DNA from: Planctomycetota bacterium
Lineage (GTDB): Bacteria; Planctomycetota; UBA1135; GCA-002686595
Reading direction: 5' to 3'
DNA length: 57,337 nt
NCBI GenBank assembly: GCA_020638855.1
Contig: JACKHT010000015.1
Location: 1 to 57,337 of the forward strand
In this document: positions 41,675-49,536 of the stretch, one piece after another
How the letters are laid out: every line of letters starts with the position of its first letter
How positions within the stretch are numbered: the stretch's first letter is position 1
The notes under the pieces: model-generated
What the model saw: only the letters and a program-made list of their open reading frames with translations
Databases searched by the model: none
What the model was told of the DNA's origin: nothing
Position numbers and translations under genes: made by a program

Positions 41675-41774
41675 TTCGTCGAACCGGAATCTTCGGTCCG
41701 ACGGTCCACCTCATTCGATGCTCCGAACCATTCGAATGGCTTCGATTGGGGCGCGCCCAAGGCTCGCTTTGGCG

Positions 41775-41800
41775 GTAGGAAGTTGGAGTAGGAAGTTGGA
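41775..41800. repeat. 13-bp tandem repeat, two copies
   Basis: GTAGGAAGTTGGA occurs twice with no gap, both copies identical, about 100 bp after metG. Confidence 0.8.
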
Positions 41801-42046
41801 ATAGATAGCACCCCGAGACGCGCGGAATTGCCGCTCCTTGGGCAGCCCTTTACCGGGGCTCGAGCATCCAGAATTGCTTCGGAAAGCCGCCAGATTGGCA
41901 GGCCAGGAGCCCCCTCCAGGGGCCCCCCAGGCACCCCCTGGAAAGCCACCTGCGAAGGTCCCATTTCGCGAATATCCTCGGAAGTAGGGCTCTATTTTGC
42001 CCTTTGCCCCACTCAATTCGGCGTGCTCCAGGAGCCATTAAACCGA

Positions 42047-42076
42047 TTGGGCCAGTGCCCAAAGGCACTGGCCCAA
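42047..42076. terminator. long perfect hairpin downstream of metG
   Basis: Stem TTGGGCCAGTGCC/GGCACTGGCCCAA (13 bp) with loop CAAA. There is no T tract. It may end metG transcripts or protect RNA ends. Confidence 0.5.
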
Positions 42077-42315
42077 ACCTTGCGAGCGCGACTATCCCGC
42101 GCCGACGACTGCTCCGATCTCTAAGAGAAGTTGCAGGTATCTGAAACCTGGCCAGTGCCCGACCCCCGAGATTCGAGGCCGTTCAGGGTCGCACTGGGTC
42201 GGCTTTCGGGCCCTCTCCCCCCATGGATGTTGGCTGCCTAGGACTGCCAGCGGGGAGAGCTCAGAGGGGCCTAGGGGGCCCCTGGGAGCTGGAGAGGGGG
42301 GTGGCTTACGCGCCT

Positions 42316-42350
42316 GGGTTCGCGGCTAGCCAGGGGCTAGCCGCGAGCCC
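42316..42350 (-). terminator. hairpin after the H1-like gene
   Basis: An 11-bp perfect stem CGCGGCTAGCC/GGCTAGCCGCG with a 3-base loop, extendable to about 16 bp with one G-T pair. It lies just past the H1-like stop. It has no T tract. Confidence 0.6.
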
Positions 42351-42357
42351 GATCCAA

Positions 42358-42714
42358 CTACTTCTTGGTAGCGGCTTTCTTGGTCACGCGCTTCTTAGCG
42401 ACGCGCTTCTTACCAGCGCGCTTCTTCGTGGCCTTCTTCTTGGTGGCACGCTTCTTGGTGGCCTTCTTCTTGCCAGCGGCCTTCTTGGTTGCCTTCTTCT
42501 TGGTGGCGCGCTTCTTGCCGGCCTTCTTAGTGGCCTTCTTCTTGGTAGCGCGCTTCTTGGTGGCTTTCTTCTTGCCGGCTGCCTTCTTGGTAGCCTTCTT
42601 CTTGGTGGCGCGCTTCTTGGTAGCTTTCTTCTTGCCGCCAGCTTTCTTGGTAGCTTTCTTGGTGGCGCGCTTTTTGCCCGCAGCTTTCTTACGGGTAGCT
42701 TTCTTCTTGGCCAT
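42358..42714 (-). CDS. histone H1-like lysine/alanine-rich DNA-binding protein
   Basis: A 118-residue protein made only of short Lys/Arg/Ala/Thr/Gly/Val repeats (AGKKKATKKRATKKKATKKA and variants) after the start MAKKKATRKK. It resembles the C-terminal tails of eukaryotic H1 and bacterial H1-like proteins, which bind and condense DNA without a fixed fold. More than half of the residues are basic. It has no globular domain. It appears monocistronic with its own terminator and a long upstream region of lower GC content than its surroundings. Confidence 0.88.
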   Translation of the reverse strand: MAKKKATRKKAAGKKRATKKATKKAGGKKKATKKRATKKKATKKAAGKKKATKKRATKKKATKKAGKKRATKKKATKKAAGKKKATKKRATKKKATKKRAGKKRVAKKRVTKKAATKK

Positions 42715-43058
42715 GAGAGTAGTCTCCGATGGACCCCGTGGGGGGTCGGGGTGTTTGGCCCGTAGGGCCTAAGTAGGAATCCACGACATCACGCCCTTAT
42801 TCGGTTCAATTTGGTGGCGACTTTCCAGCCTTTCGTGGTGTTTTTGTTCGCTGACTTATGAACCAGTCGAAAGATAACGCGCGACACATTCGAAGTGTTC
42901 CGCAGTTCCGATCGGTCACCACAAGCAGACTTAGCTTGTAACTAACTACAAAATAGGCACTTACCGCGCACACCGTAGCGTTCCATCCCCCACGCTGTGG
43001 AGGCTCTCGCGCGCTCCTGTTCGCCTGCACACCGTTTCCTAGAAATGGGCGAACGCGC
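42715..43058. other. lower-GC leader/upstream region of the H1-like gene
   Basis: This 344-bp stretch is visibly less GC-rich than the rest of the window, most clearly at 42820-42970. On the minus strand a promoter candidate (TCCACA 43001-42996, 18-base spacer, TACGGT 42977-42972) would give a leader of about 250 bases. Small stems are visible, such as TTGTA/TACAA and GGCCC/GGGCC. GGAG lies 9 bases before the ATG. It could be a long structured leader or contain a small RNA. Confidence 0.45.
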
Positions 43059-43085
43059 AAAAAAAATGGGCCACGCGATGGCCAT
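43059..43085 (-). terminator. intrinsic terminator of the Roadblock/GTPase operon
   Basis: On the minus strand a GGCCA/TGGCC stem with loop TCGCG is followed by CA and eight T residues. It has the best T tract of any terminator in the window and lies about 85 bp past the last operon gene. Confidence 0.8.
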
Positions 43086-43168
43086 ATGGACCTTCGAGTG
43101 ACCCGTTCCGCCTCGCGCAACTCCCCATTCGAGTGGTTGCGCCGGTGCGTGTCGCGCTTGGAAGAGGC

Positions 43169-43675
43169 TTAAAAGAGATCGTCGAGTGCGGCCGAAGCCT
43201 CGGCTCCGAAGCTCCCACTCAAGCTCTCGGTCGGAACCGAAGGCGCCCGGCGACCGATGTCGTCGAAGATCTCGGACAGTCGCTTGACGGTTTCGGTCGC
43301 GTAGAAACGGACGAGGCCGAGGTTGGTCCGGCCGTCCCAAATGATCGCGAGCAGGGTGCGGTTGCCCACCAAGGAGACCTGGATCGACTGCTGGGCCCCC
43401 TGGTGGAAGAGCGAATTGAATTGGCTCTCCCCCATCATCTGGGCCATCTGGCGGGTCGCAGCGAACGAGCCAGCCGTGAGCGCGGAAAGCGACTCGACCG
43501 AATCCTGCGCGGCTTCGCCCCGGCGGGTCACCAAGTGACCCTCACAATCGATCAGGAGCGCACAACGTGCGTTGGAGAGCTCTAGGAAGCTATCGAGCTC
43601 CTCGTCCAACCGCTCCACGTCGCGGGAGTAGAAGACGAGCCGATCCGCCCTGAGTTTTTCGTCGGAGATGTTCAT
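43169..43675 (-). CDS. Roadblock/LC7 domain protein (MglB-like)
   Basis: A 168-residue protein. The Roadblock fold runs from about residue 20 to 135: LDEELDSFLELSNARCALLI, DCEGHLVTRRGE, ALTAGSFAATRQMAQMMGE and TLLAIIWDGRTNLGLVRFY. Roadblock proteins dimerise and act as GTPase-activating partners or scaffolds for MglA-type GTPases. The final 30 residues are a Ser-rich tail. It is the last gene of the five-gene operon, next to the GTPase, and has a clear GGAGG 8 bases before ATG 43675. It is the best candidate for the cognate MglB. Confidence 0.85.
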   Translation of the reverse strand: MNISDEKLRADRLVFYSRDVERLDEELDSFLELSNARCALLIDCEGHLVTRRGEAAQDSVESLSALTAGSFAATRQMAQMMGESQFNSLFHQGAQQSIQVSLVGNRTLLAIIWDGRTNLGLVRFYATETVKRLSEIFDDIGRRAPSVPTESLSGSFGAEASAALDDLF

Positions 43676-43690
43676 TGGGTGGCCTCCGGG

Positions 43691-45193
43691 TTAGATCAAG
43701 CCCATGTAGTAGGCCGCGCCAGCACCCGCGCCAGCCAGCAAGAGGAGCGTCATGAAGACCCACTTGCCTTTGCCCGACTTGGCCGGGGTGGGCGTGATGG
43801 TCACGGTTTGCGAGCGGGGCTTGAGACGCGTGGATTGGGGCACCGGGCGCGACATGGGTTGCTGCCCCATCGCTTGCTGTCCCATCGGCGCTTGCCCTGC
43901 CGCTCCCATCCCCATGGCGCCCTGGGGCATGCCGGGGGTCGGCGGGAAAGGACTCTGAGCTTGCGGAGCACCGTAGCCGGGCATGGGTCGCATGCCGGTT
44001 TGTTGGATGCTCGGGTGCATACCCGTCTGATGCAACGCAGGCGCACCACCTTGCGTGTTGGGCTGGTACATGGGCTGGAACCCGGTTTGGTGAACCTGCG
44101 GAGCCGCACTGGGCATTGCGCCCATGGGAGCGCCCGCCTGGCTCTGGCCGTAGCCACCCTGCGCACCGGGCATCGCGATGCCTCGGTTTTGCAGCGGAGC
44201 GCTGATCGACAGTCCGCCAGGATGCGGAGCTTGGCCGTGACCGCCGTGTTGTTGCGGCATGGAAGGTGCTTGCGGGTTGCCCATGCCAACGGGCGCGGGC
44301 TGTTGGGCCTGCGGGGTCGGCATCGGCGACGGCAAGGGAGCCGGCGGTTGGGCCTGCGACATCGGCATGGGCTGCGGGAAGGCAGCTGGCTGAGCTGCCT
44401 GCGGCACAGGAAATGCTTGCGGCGCAGAAGGTCTTTGCGCGGGCTGCGGAGCTTGCGGGAACGGCGGCGGAGCAGCCGCTTGCGGCGCGGGGGCCTGGGG
44501 CTGCGGCATACTCGGCGGCGCCGGGGTTTGAGCCCGCGGAGCTTGGGGGGCGGGGGCTTGCGGCTTCGGCGCGGGTTGTCCCACGGCCTTGGCACCTGGC
44601 CCTGCGGCCGTGCGGTCGTGGATCGACTCGAGCACGCGCGCGGCTAGGGCTTTGAGGGTCGGGAAGACCCCTTGACCTGAGTTCGCGGTGGCTTCAAAGG
44701 TGCGAGCACCCCACGGGTTCAACTGGGCGTCCAACTCGGCGACGGGAAGTGCGTCGGGCAAGTCGCGCTTGTTGTACTGGATGATCAGCGGGATCTCGGC
44801 GATGTCCTTGCCATACTCCGCCAGGTTCTCCTCGAGGTTGCGCAGCGACTCAAGGTTCTCTTCCATCATGCTGGCCGACGAATCCGCCACGAAGATCACC
44901 CCGTCCACCCCTTGCAGAACCAACTTGCGGGTCGAGTTGTAGTAGACCTGACCGGGAACGGTGTAGATCTGGAATTGGGTTCGCATGCCCGCGACCGTGC
45001 CCAAATCCAAGGGCATGAAGTCGAAGAACAGCGTGCGGTCCCCGTCGGTCGAGATGCTGGTGAGGTCACCGCGGCTCCCATCGGGAGCCCGTTGGTGGAC
45101 CACCTCCAGGTTGGTCGTCTTACCCGACATGCCGGGTCCGTAGTAGACGATCTTGACAGTGACGCTTTTTTGGGCGAAGTTGATTTGCACCAT
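43691..45193 (-). CDS. MglA-type small GTPase with long Pro/Gln linker and C-terminal membrane anchor
   Basis: A 500-residue protein. Residues 1-200 are an MglA-like GTPase: P-loop GPGMSGKT, the MglA-specific TVPGQVYYNSTRKLVLQGVD, NKRDLP and ATANSGQG. Residues about 205-470 are a low-complexity Pro/Ala/Gln/Met region with three related HQTG-type motifs (VHQTGF, LHQTGM, IQQTGM, about residues 367-400). The end, KGKWVFMTLLLLAGAGAGAAYYMGLI without long runs of polar residues, is a tail anchor. Known MglA proteins are about 195 residues with no tail, so this is a membrane-tethered variant. It lies between two Roadblock genes. Confidence 0.85.
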   Translation of the reverse strand: MVQINFAQKSVTVKIVYYGPGMSGKTTNLEVVHQRAPDGSRGDLTSISTDGDRTLFFDFMPLDLGTVAGMRTQFQIYTVPGQVYYNSTRKLVLQGVDGVIFVADSSASMMEENLESLRNLEENLAEYGKDIAEIPLIIQYNKRDLPDALPVAELDAQLNPWGARTFEATANSGQGVFPTLKALAARVLESIHDRTAAGPGAKAVGQPAPKPQAPAPQAPRAQTPAPPSMPQPQAPAPQAAAPPPFPQAPQPAQRPSAPQAFPVPQAAQPAAFPQPMPMSQAQPPAPLPSPMPTPQAQQPAPVGMGNPQAPSMPQQHGGHGQAPHPGGLSISAPLQNRGIAMPGAQGGYGQSQAGAPMGAMPSAAPQVHQTGFQPMYQPNTQGGAPALHQTGMHPSIQQTGMRPMPGYGAPQAQSPFPPTPGMPQGAMGMGAAGQAPMGQQAMGQQPMSRPVPQSTRLKPRSQTVTITPTPAKSGKGKWVFMTLLLLAGAGAGAAYYMGLI

Positions 45194-45200
45194 GGTCGTT

Positions 45201-45716
45201 TCAGCTATTTCCTGCTGACTCGGAAATGGATCCGCCAGGCATGGGAATGCCGACGTTCGTAGTGGGTTGCGAGGGCAGGGCCCCCTGGGGGTAGGGACCG
45301 CCCATTCCGGAATCGGTGCTGTGACCTCCGCCGGTTTGGATGTGGCCCATCAGGTGTTGCACTGCGTCGTCCATCAGAGAACGGGTCTCTTCCGGATCCA
45401 CGTCAGGGTCGAGAACCAGCAGCAAGAAGCTGCCGGTGAAGGCATGGATGACCAGCGTCCGCTGGGTCGCACGAAGGACGCAGCGGTAGGGTCCGCCCCA
45501 GGAGAGGCGCCCAATCGATCGGGACACTTCGCCCAGCCAGCCCGAGGTGAGCGCGGCCAGGGTTTGGATCGGTTGGTCTTCGTGGTCGGAGAGGGTGGCT
45601 TCGCGCGGTCCATTGGCTTGGCCGATCGAGCTCGCCACCAGCACGCCATCGAGCGAAACCACGGAAGCGGAATGGATGCCCTCGTACTGCACCAGTGAGT
45701 TGAGGATCTGCCTCAT
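45201..45716 (-). CDS. Roadblock/LC7-like protein with glycine-rich tail
   Basis: A 171-residue protein. Residues 1-115 form a Roadblock-like fold: RQILNSLVQYEGIHSASVVS, DGVLVASSIG, IQTLAALTSGWLGEVSRSIG and LVIHAFTGSFLLLVLDP. The last 50 residues are a Gly/Ser/Pro/His-rich tail. ATG 45716 overlaps the upstream gene stop (ATGA), so translation is coupled, and the GTPase gene follows at once. It is the second of three Roadblock proteins in the operon. A longer frame upstream is an unlikely start. Confidence 0.75.
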   Translation of the reverse strand: MRQILNSLVQYEGIHSASVVSLDGVLVASSIGQANGPREATLSDHEDQPIQTLAALTSGWLGEVSRSIGRLSWGGPYRCVLRATQRTLVIHAFTGSFLLLVLDPDVDPEETRSLMDDAVQHLMGHIQTGGGHSTDSGMGGPYPQGALPSQPTTNVGIPMPGGSISESAGNS

Positions 45717-46798
45717 GCGGCACCTCCGGTGGCATGACCGGCTTTGGAAGCTCCGACGATGGTCTGCAAGGCGTCGGCGTGTTCGGGTTTGCGGTAGCTG
45801 CGACCCCAGCAAGCGGCGGTGCCCATCGTGCCTAGGGCGATCACCAAGCTGCCAAACTCGCCTTCGACGGAAACTTCGAGCGATCGACCGATGCCAATCC
45901 GACGGGCGCTGCTACGAGTGGACACCCCCACTTCGCGCACGGCACGGGCGGTGCGGTCGGCGGTTCCGCCGTGCAGTCCTTGGACCAGGGCGGTTCCACC
46001 GCGCTGGAAGATCACGGCTTTGACGTCGGAGTCGGCTCCCATGCGCTTCAAGAGCGGACGGATGGCCACGTTCGATTGCCCACCGTTGGCTTCGGGAGAG
46101 TCCGCAAAGCGCCCGGTGGCTTCGATCTCGGCCAGTCCAGCGCGCAGCGACTTGGAGTCGTGAACGCGCTGCGAAGCATCGCGGAAGCGTTGTTCGTGCT
46201 GGGGATGTCCGGGGGAAATCTCCAGAATGCGCGCCAAAACCTTGCGCGCCTCGGCCCAGGCACCGGCGGCCTTGGAGATGTCGTACTGGACTTCCAAGGG
46301 GCGCGAGTCACCCGGCATCTCGCGAACGGCTTCCAAGGCCAAATCCCAGGCCACCTTGCCGTCGGAGGCGCGGCAGCCCTGGAAGAACTGCGAAGCCCGA
46401 GCTCGGGCGCGGTAGAAGGTCGACTCACCACCACCTGCTTGGTTCCACCACTGTTCGGCGGTTTCCTCGGCGTGTTGGAGGCGACCGCACTCGAGCAACA
46501 CATCGCACAGTTCCCGCCACAAAGCGGGGCGCGGCGACAGGGTCAGGTCCTGGCGCAGGGTCCGGATGCGCGAATCCAATTGGAGTTGGCGGGCACGCTC
46601 GGCGATGCGCATCAACTCGGCGTTGCCGGGATGCAGGCTCAAGCCTTCCGAGCAGACCCGCAAGATGTCTTGCAGGTTGCCCACCACCACGTGCTCACGC
46701 GCCACGGCGACGTAGTTTTCCGCCGAGGGTTCGGCTCCCAGCCGGCGCAAGGCCGCCCGAATCCGTTTCTTGGAGGTGAAGTTGGAGAAGAAACTCAT
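45713..46798 (-). CDS. TPR protein with C-terminal Roadblock-like domain
   Basis: A 361-residue protein. Residues about 20-220 are helical TPR-like repeats (AVAREHVVVGNLQDILRVCS; AWAEARKVLARILEISPGHP). Residues about 235-345 resemble a Roadblock domain: IRPLLKRMGADSDVKAVIFQ, GTALVQGLHGG and FGSLVIALGTMG. It would link TPR-mediated partner binding to the GTPase/Roadblock module. Both ends overlap neighbours by 4 bp, so it is coupled to genes on both sides. Confidence 0.72.
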   Translation of the reverse strand: MSFFSNFTSKKRIRAALRRLGAEPSAENYVAVAREHVVVGNLQDILRVCSEGLSLHPGNAELMRIAERARQLQLDSRIRTLRQDLTLSPRPALWRELCDVLLECGRLQHAEETAEQWWNQAGGGESTFYRARARASQFFQGCRASDGKVAWDLALEAVREMPGDSRPLEVQYDISKAAGAWAEARKVLARILEISPGHPQHEQRFRDASQRVHDSKSLRAGLAEIEATGRFADSPEANGGQSNVAIRPLLKRMGADSDVKAVIFQRGGTALVQGLHGGTADRTARAVREVGVSTRSSARRIGIGRSLEVSVEGEFGSLVIALGTMGTAACWGRSYRKPEHADALQTIVGASKAGHATGGAA

Positions 46799-47868
46799 TG
46801 TCCGGCCTCCGCCGTGCGTAGGGCCGCTACGTCGACTTCGAGGGTGGCTCGGTGCTGCCAGTTGGCAGGCGCCGACTCGAGTGCCTTTTCAAAGCGCTCG
46901 CGGGCGATGGCCCATTCGCTGCGATCCACAGCTTCCAATCCCTGGCGACGCCATTCCTCAGCCATCTCCAGTTGTTCCTTGAGCTTCTCTTGTTGGGCTT
47001 GGGCCTGTTCGGCGAACGATTGCAGCAGCGCCGCTTGTTGCTCTTGCAGCTCTTGGATCTCGCTGGCGACCCGGTTCGAGCCCAGCCAGATTCGGTGTTC
47101 CGCACGCAGGTCTTGGAGCGCCACGATGCGAGCATCCATCGAAGTCAAATCGGTCCGATTGGCCGCTGCGAGGTGCTTGTACTGGGCTTGGATGTTCCAC
47201 TCGCGGTACCCAAGAGCTCCGAAAACCGCCGCAAAGCACACAAAAGCCAAGGCGAAGCGCTTGTTCGAGCGCGCCGCGTGGATCCGGTTCGAGAGGTGGT
47301 GGCGCACTTCGCGGATCATCGCCGTGACGTCCGAGCGCGAGCGATCCAAGGCAAAGACCTCTTGCAGCCAAGGCAAGGCCAGCTCGTGCTCGCCCTTGCG
47401 CAGGTGCTGCTGGGCGCGCTCCATGTAGCGTTCGATGAGCTCACTCGATTTGCCCGTGCGGCGCATGACCCCGGCTAGTTCCAACTCCAGGGTGCGCTCG
47501 GTGGGAGCCAACGAACACAGCATCTCGAAGATCTCCTGGGCCCGTTCCGGTCGTCCGGCCCGCTCCAGCAGCACGCCCAAGCGGCGCCCCTCGGTGTTCA
47601 GCGCGATGTGATGCTTGCGCATGACCTCGGGATGGGCGAAACCCAAAACCACCAGGGCTTCGAGCTGGACCAGCTCGTCGGGATTCTCGCTCAAGCCATC
47701 GAGCAGGCGTTTGGTGAATTGGCTGGCCTTGCGGCGGCCCAGTTCGACGCCTACGCGCTTGACCTGGCTTTTGAGGTTGCCATTCGGGCCCCCCTCCACG
47801 CCGCCGGCGTAGATGGCGCTGATCACATCTTCGATGATCAGATTTCGACTCTTGGTAGGAAGGCTCAC
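46795..47868 (-). CDS. membrane TPR/coiled-coil protein, first gene of the Roadblock operon
   Basis: A 357-residue protein. Residues 1-200 are helical repeats (LLERAGRPERAQEIFEMLCS and similar), then one transmembrane helix at about 204-221 (RFALAFVCFAAVFGALGY), a coiled coil at about 255-305 (EIQELQEQQAALLQSFAEQA) and a final TPR-like unit. GTG 47868 begins the conserved-looking part; the frame is open farther upstream but composition there is unlike coding sequence. It overlaps the next gene by 4 bp. It is probably the membrane scaffold or receptor of the module. Confidence 0.7.
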   Translation of the reverse strand: MSLPTKSRNLIIEDVISAIYAGGVEGGPNGNLKSQVKRVGVELGRRKASQFTKRLLDGLSENPDELVQLEALVVLGFAHPEVMRKHHIALNTEGRRLGVLLERAGRPERAQEIFEMLCSLAPTERTLELELAGVMRRTGKSSELIERYMERAQQHLRKGEHELALPWLQEVFALDRSRSDVTAMIREVRHHLSNRIHAARSNKRFALAFVCFAAVFGALGYREWNIQAQYKHLAAANRTDLTSMDARIVALQDLRAEHRIWLGSNRVASEIQELQEQQAALLQSFAEQAQAQQEKLKEQLEMAEEWRRQGLEAVDRSEWAIARERFEKALESAPANWQHRATLEVDVAALRTAEAGQ

Positions 47869-48221
47869 GGGAGTACGGGGGGTTGGAATGCCAAGGGAGC
47901 CCGCGGGGCGGGCTGGAATCCGGTAGCTCCCTCCGTATCGGTGGCCTGATCCAATCGCCTGAAGACCGGTCCCAGGAAACCCCAAATGCGGCCCGGTTCC
48001 CCCCTCCTGCATCCCATTTTGGACCGCTCGGGGCCCCATCTTTGCGAGAGGCGGGTTGCACGACCCCGATCGGCGCGGGGCCTGGGCCTCCCCCGGGGCA
48101 TCAAGGAACCCACCGGGTCCGAGCGGGGAAGGGTCTCGGGAGCCGCTAAAGGTGAGCCCCGCCCGCCCGCGACCGGCATCCCACTCGAGCCAATCAAACG
48201 GGCTGGGAGAGGTCGTTCGGC

Positions 48222-48250
48222 TGGGATTTTGGCAGGCCAAACACTAGAAT
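48222..48250 (+). promoter_or_regulatory. promoter of the glycine riboswitch-gcvT transcript
   Basis: TAGAAT (48245-48250) is a good -10; TGGGAT 17 bases upstream is a weak -35. The predicted start lies a few bases before the riboswitch. Confidence 0.45.
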
Positions 48251-48259
48251 TCTCCCGCA

Positions 48260-48370
48260 CCAGACCCGGGGAGAGTTCCAAAGCGCCACGCGCCGCGGAC
48301 GCCGAAGGGGCAAGCGTCTTGCGGGACGTGAAACTCTCAGGCATCAGGGACCCGGACTCCTGGGCCGTCT
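48260..48370 (+). ncRNA. glycine riboswitch (single aptamer)
   Basis: Conserved glycine aptamer blocks appear in order: GGGGAGAG (48268-48275), CGCCGAAGGGGCAA (48300-48313), GAAACTCTCAGGCA (48330-48343) and GGGACCCGGA. GGAGAG pairs with CTCTC in the usual way. It lies directly upstream of gcvT. Only one aptamer is seen; most glycine riboswitches are tandem. Confidence 0.88.
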
Positions 48371-48432
48371 GAACGGAGCCGCCCGCGGCATCCCGAACTG
48401 ACGGCATCCCAAGAGCCTCAACCCCCTTCCCG

Positions 48433-49530
48433 ATGAAGCAAACCTCGCTGCACGACGTGCACGTTCGACACGGCGCCAAAATGGTCGAATTTGGCGGCTG
48501 GCACATGCCGGTGCAATACGGGCCGATCCTCGACGAAGCCCGCCGGGTTCGTACCCAATGCGGGTTGTTCGACCTGGGGCACATGGGACGCTTCCGCTTT
48601 TCGGGTCCCGATGCGGTGGCCCTGGTGGACAAGGTCGCCAGCTGCTTTTGCGCCAAGATCCCGATCGACTCGATCCGTTACGGCTTGCTCTGCAAGCCCG
48701 ATGGCAACCCGATCGACGATGTGCTGGTCTATCGAGGGCAAGACGACGTATTCATGGTCGTGAATGCTTCGAACACCGAGCAAGACCTGGCCTGGATCCG
48801 TGCGCACGCGGCGGGCATGGACGTGACCATCGAGGACCAAACCAACGAGTTGGCCATGCTCGCGCTGCAAGGGCCCAACAGCGAAGTCATCCTGCAACGC
48901 CTCGTCCCCGACCTGGACCTCTCCAAGGTCGGTTACTACAAATCTGGGTTTGGCACGCTTTCCGGGCTCTCCAACGTGCGCATGAGCCGTACGGGCTACA
49001 CCGGTGAAGATGGCTTTGAGGTGTACTTCCCCGACGACCAGTCCGAGCGCATTTGGAACGAATTGCTGGCCGCCGGAGAACGCGACGGCCTGGCCCCCAT
49101 CGGGCTCGGCGCGCGCGATACCCTGCGGCTCGAAGCGGGCATGCCCCTGTTCGGGCACGAGCTGGGCGAGGGCAAGAATCCCATCGAGGCGGGTCTGAAC
49201 TTCGCCGTGTCGTTCCATGCCGAAAAGGGCGATTGGATCGGCCGGAGCGCGCTGGAACGCATCAAGGAACACCCCCAAAAGCGCTTGGTGGGGCTTGTCA
49301 CCGACGGCAAGCGCGTGCCCCGCGAAGGCTACCCCATCCTGCACGGGGGCCGCGAAGTGGGCACGGTTTGTTCCGGCGCCATCTCCCCGACCCTCGACAC
49401 CTACATCGGCACGTGCTACCTCCCGTTGGAGATCGCGCAGGCCGGGACTCCCATCGAAATGGACCTTCGCGGCAAGCAACAGAGTGCCGTGGTGACCGAA
49501 CTCCCCTTCTACTCCCGCAACAAGAAGTAA
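48433..49530 (+). CDS. gcvT: glycine cleavage system T protein (aminomethyltransferase)
   Basis: A 365-residue tetrahydrofolate-dependent enzyme that releases ammonia from aminomethyl-lipoyl-GcvH and forms methylene-THF. HVRHGAKMVEFGGWHMPVQY, GLFDLGHMGRFRFSGPDA, SRTGYTGEDGFEVYFP and GLGARDTLRLEAGMPLFGHE are family motifs in order. Length is typical. It is first in gcvT-gcvH-ligase and is controlled by the glycine riboswitch. gcvP is not in the window. Confidence 0.97.
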   Translation: MKQTSLHDVHVRHGAKMVEFGGWHMPVQYGPILDEARRVRTQCGLFDLGHMGRFRFSGPDAVALVDKVASCFCAKIPIDSIRYGLLCKPDGNPIDDVLVYRGQDDVFMVVNASNTEQDLAWIRAHAAGMDVTIEDQTNELAMLALQGPNSEVILQRLVPDLDLSKVGYYKSGFGTLSGLSNVRMSRTGYTGEDGFEVYFPDDQSERIWNELLAAGERDGLAPIGLGARDTLRLEAGMPLFGHELGEGKNPIEAGLNFAVSFHAEKGDWIGRSALERIKEHPQKRLVGLVTDGKRVPREGYPILHGGREVGTVCSGAISPTLDTYIGTCYLPLEIAQAGTPIEMDLRGKQQSAVVTELPFYSRNKK

Positions 49531-49536
49531 CTCCCT

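Larger units (their letters stand above)
41675..42357. other. 683-bp intergenic region with hairpins and a short repeat
   Basis: It lies between metG and the convergent H1-like gene. It contains a 13-bp direct repeat (41775-41800), a 13-bp-stem hairpin at 42047-42076, a second GGCCAGTGCCC near 42149, and the H1 terminator. Reading frames exist but none has family signals or a ribosome binding site. This is the longest gap in the window. Confidence 0.6.
47869..48432. other. intergenic region between the Roadblock operon and gcvT
   Basis: This 564-bp gap between divergent genes holds the gcvT promoter and glycine riboswitch on its right side. On its left is the upstream region of the Roadblock operon, where GCTACCGGAT (minus strand, near 47925) is a weak promoter candidate. 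Nothing else was recognised. Confidence 0.5.

Noticed and set aside
41711..42124. Open frames on both strands in the gap after metG
   Set aside because: They overlap each other, are rich in Gly, Pro and Arg, cross strong hairpins and have no supporting start signals.
42820..42970. Replication origin candidate because of lower GC content
   Set aside because: No DnaA-box-like clusters were seen, and no dnaA, dnaN or parAB genes are nearby.
48180..48258. Possible first aptamer of a tandem glycine riboswitch (GGGAGAGGTCG near 48205)
   Set aside because: The start resembles an aptamer arm, but the GAAGGGGCAA core and the CTCTCAGG partner are missing before the real aptamer.
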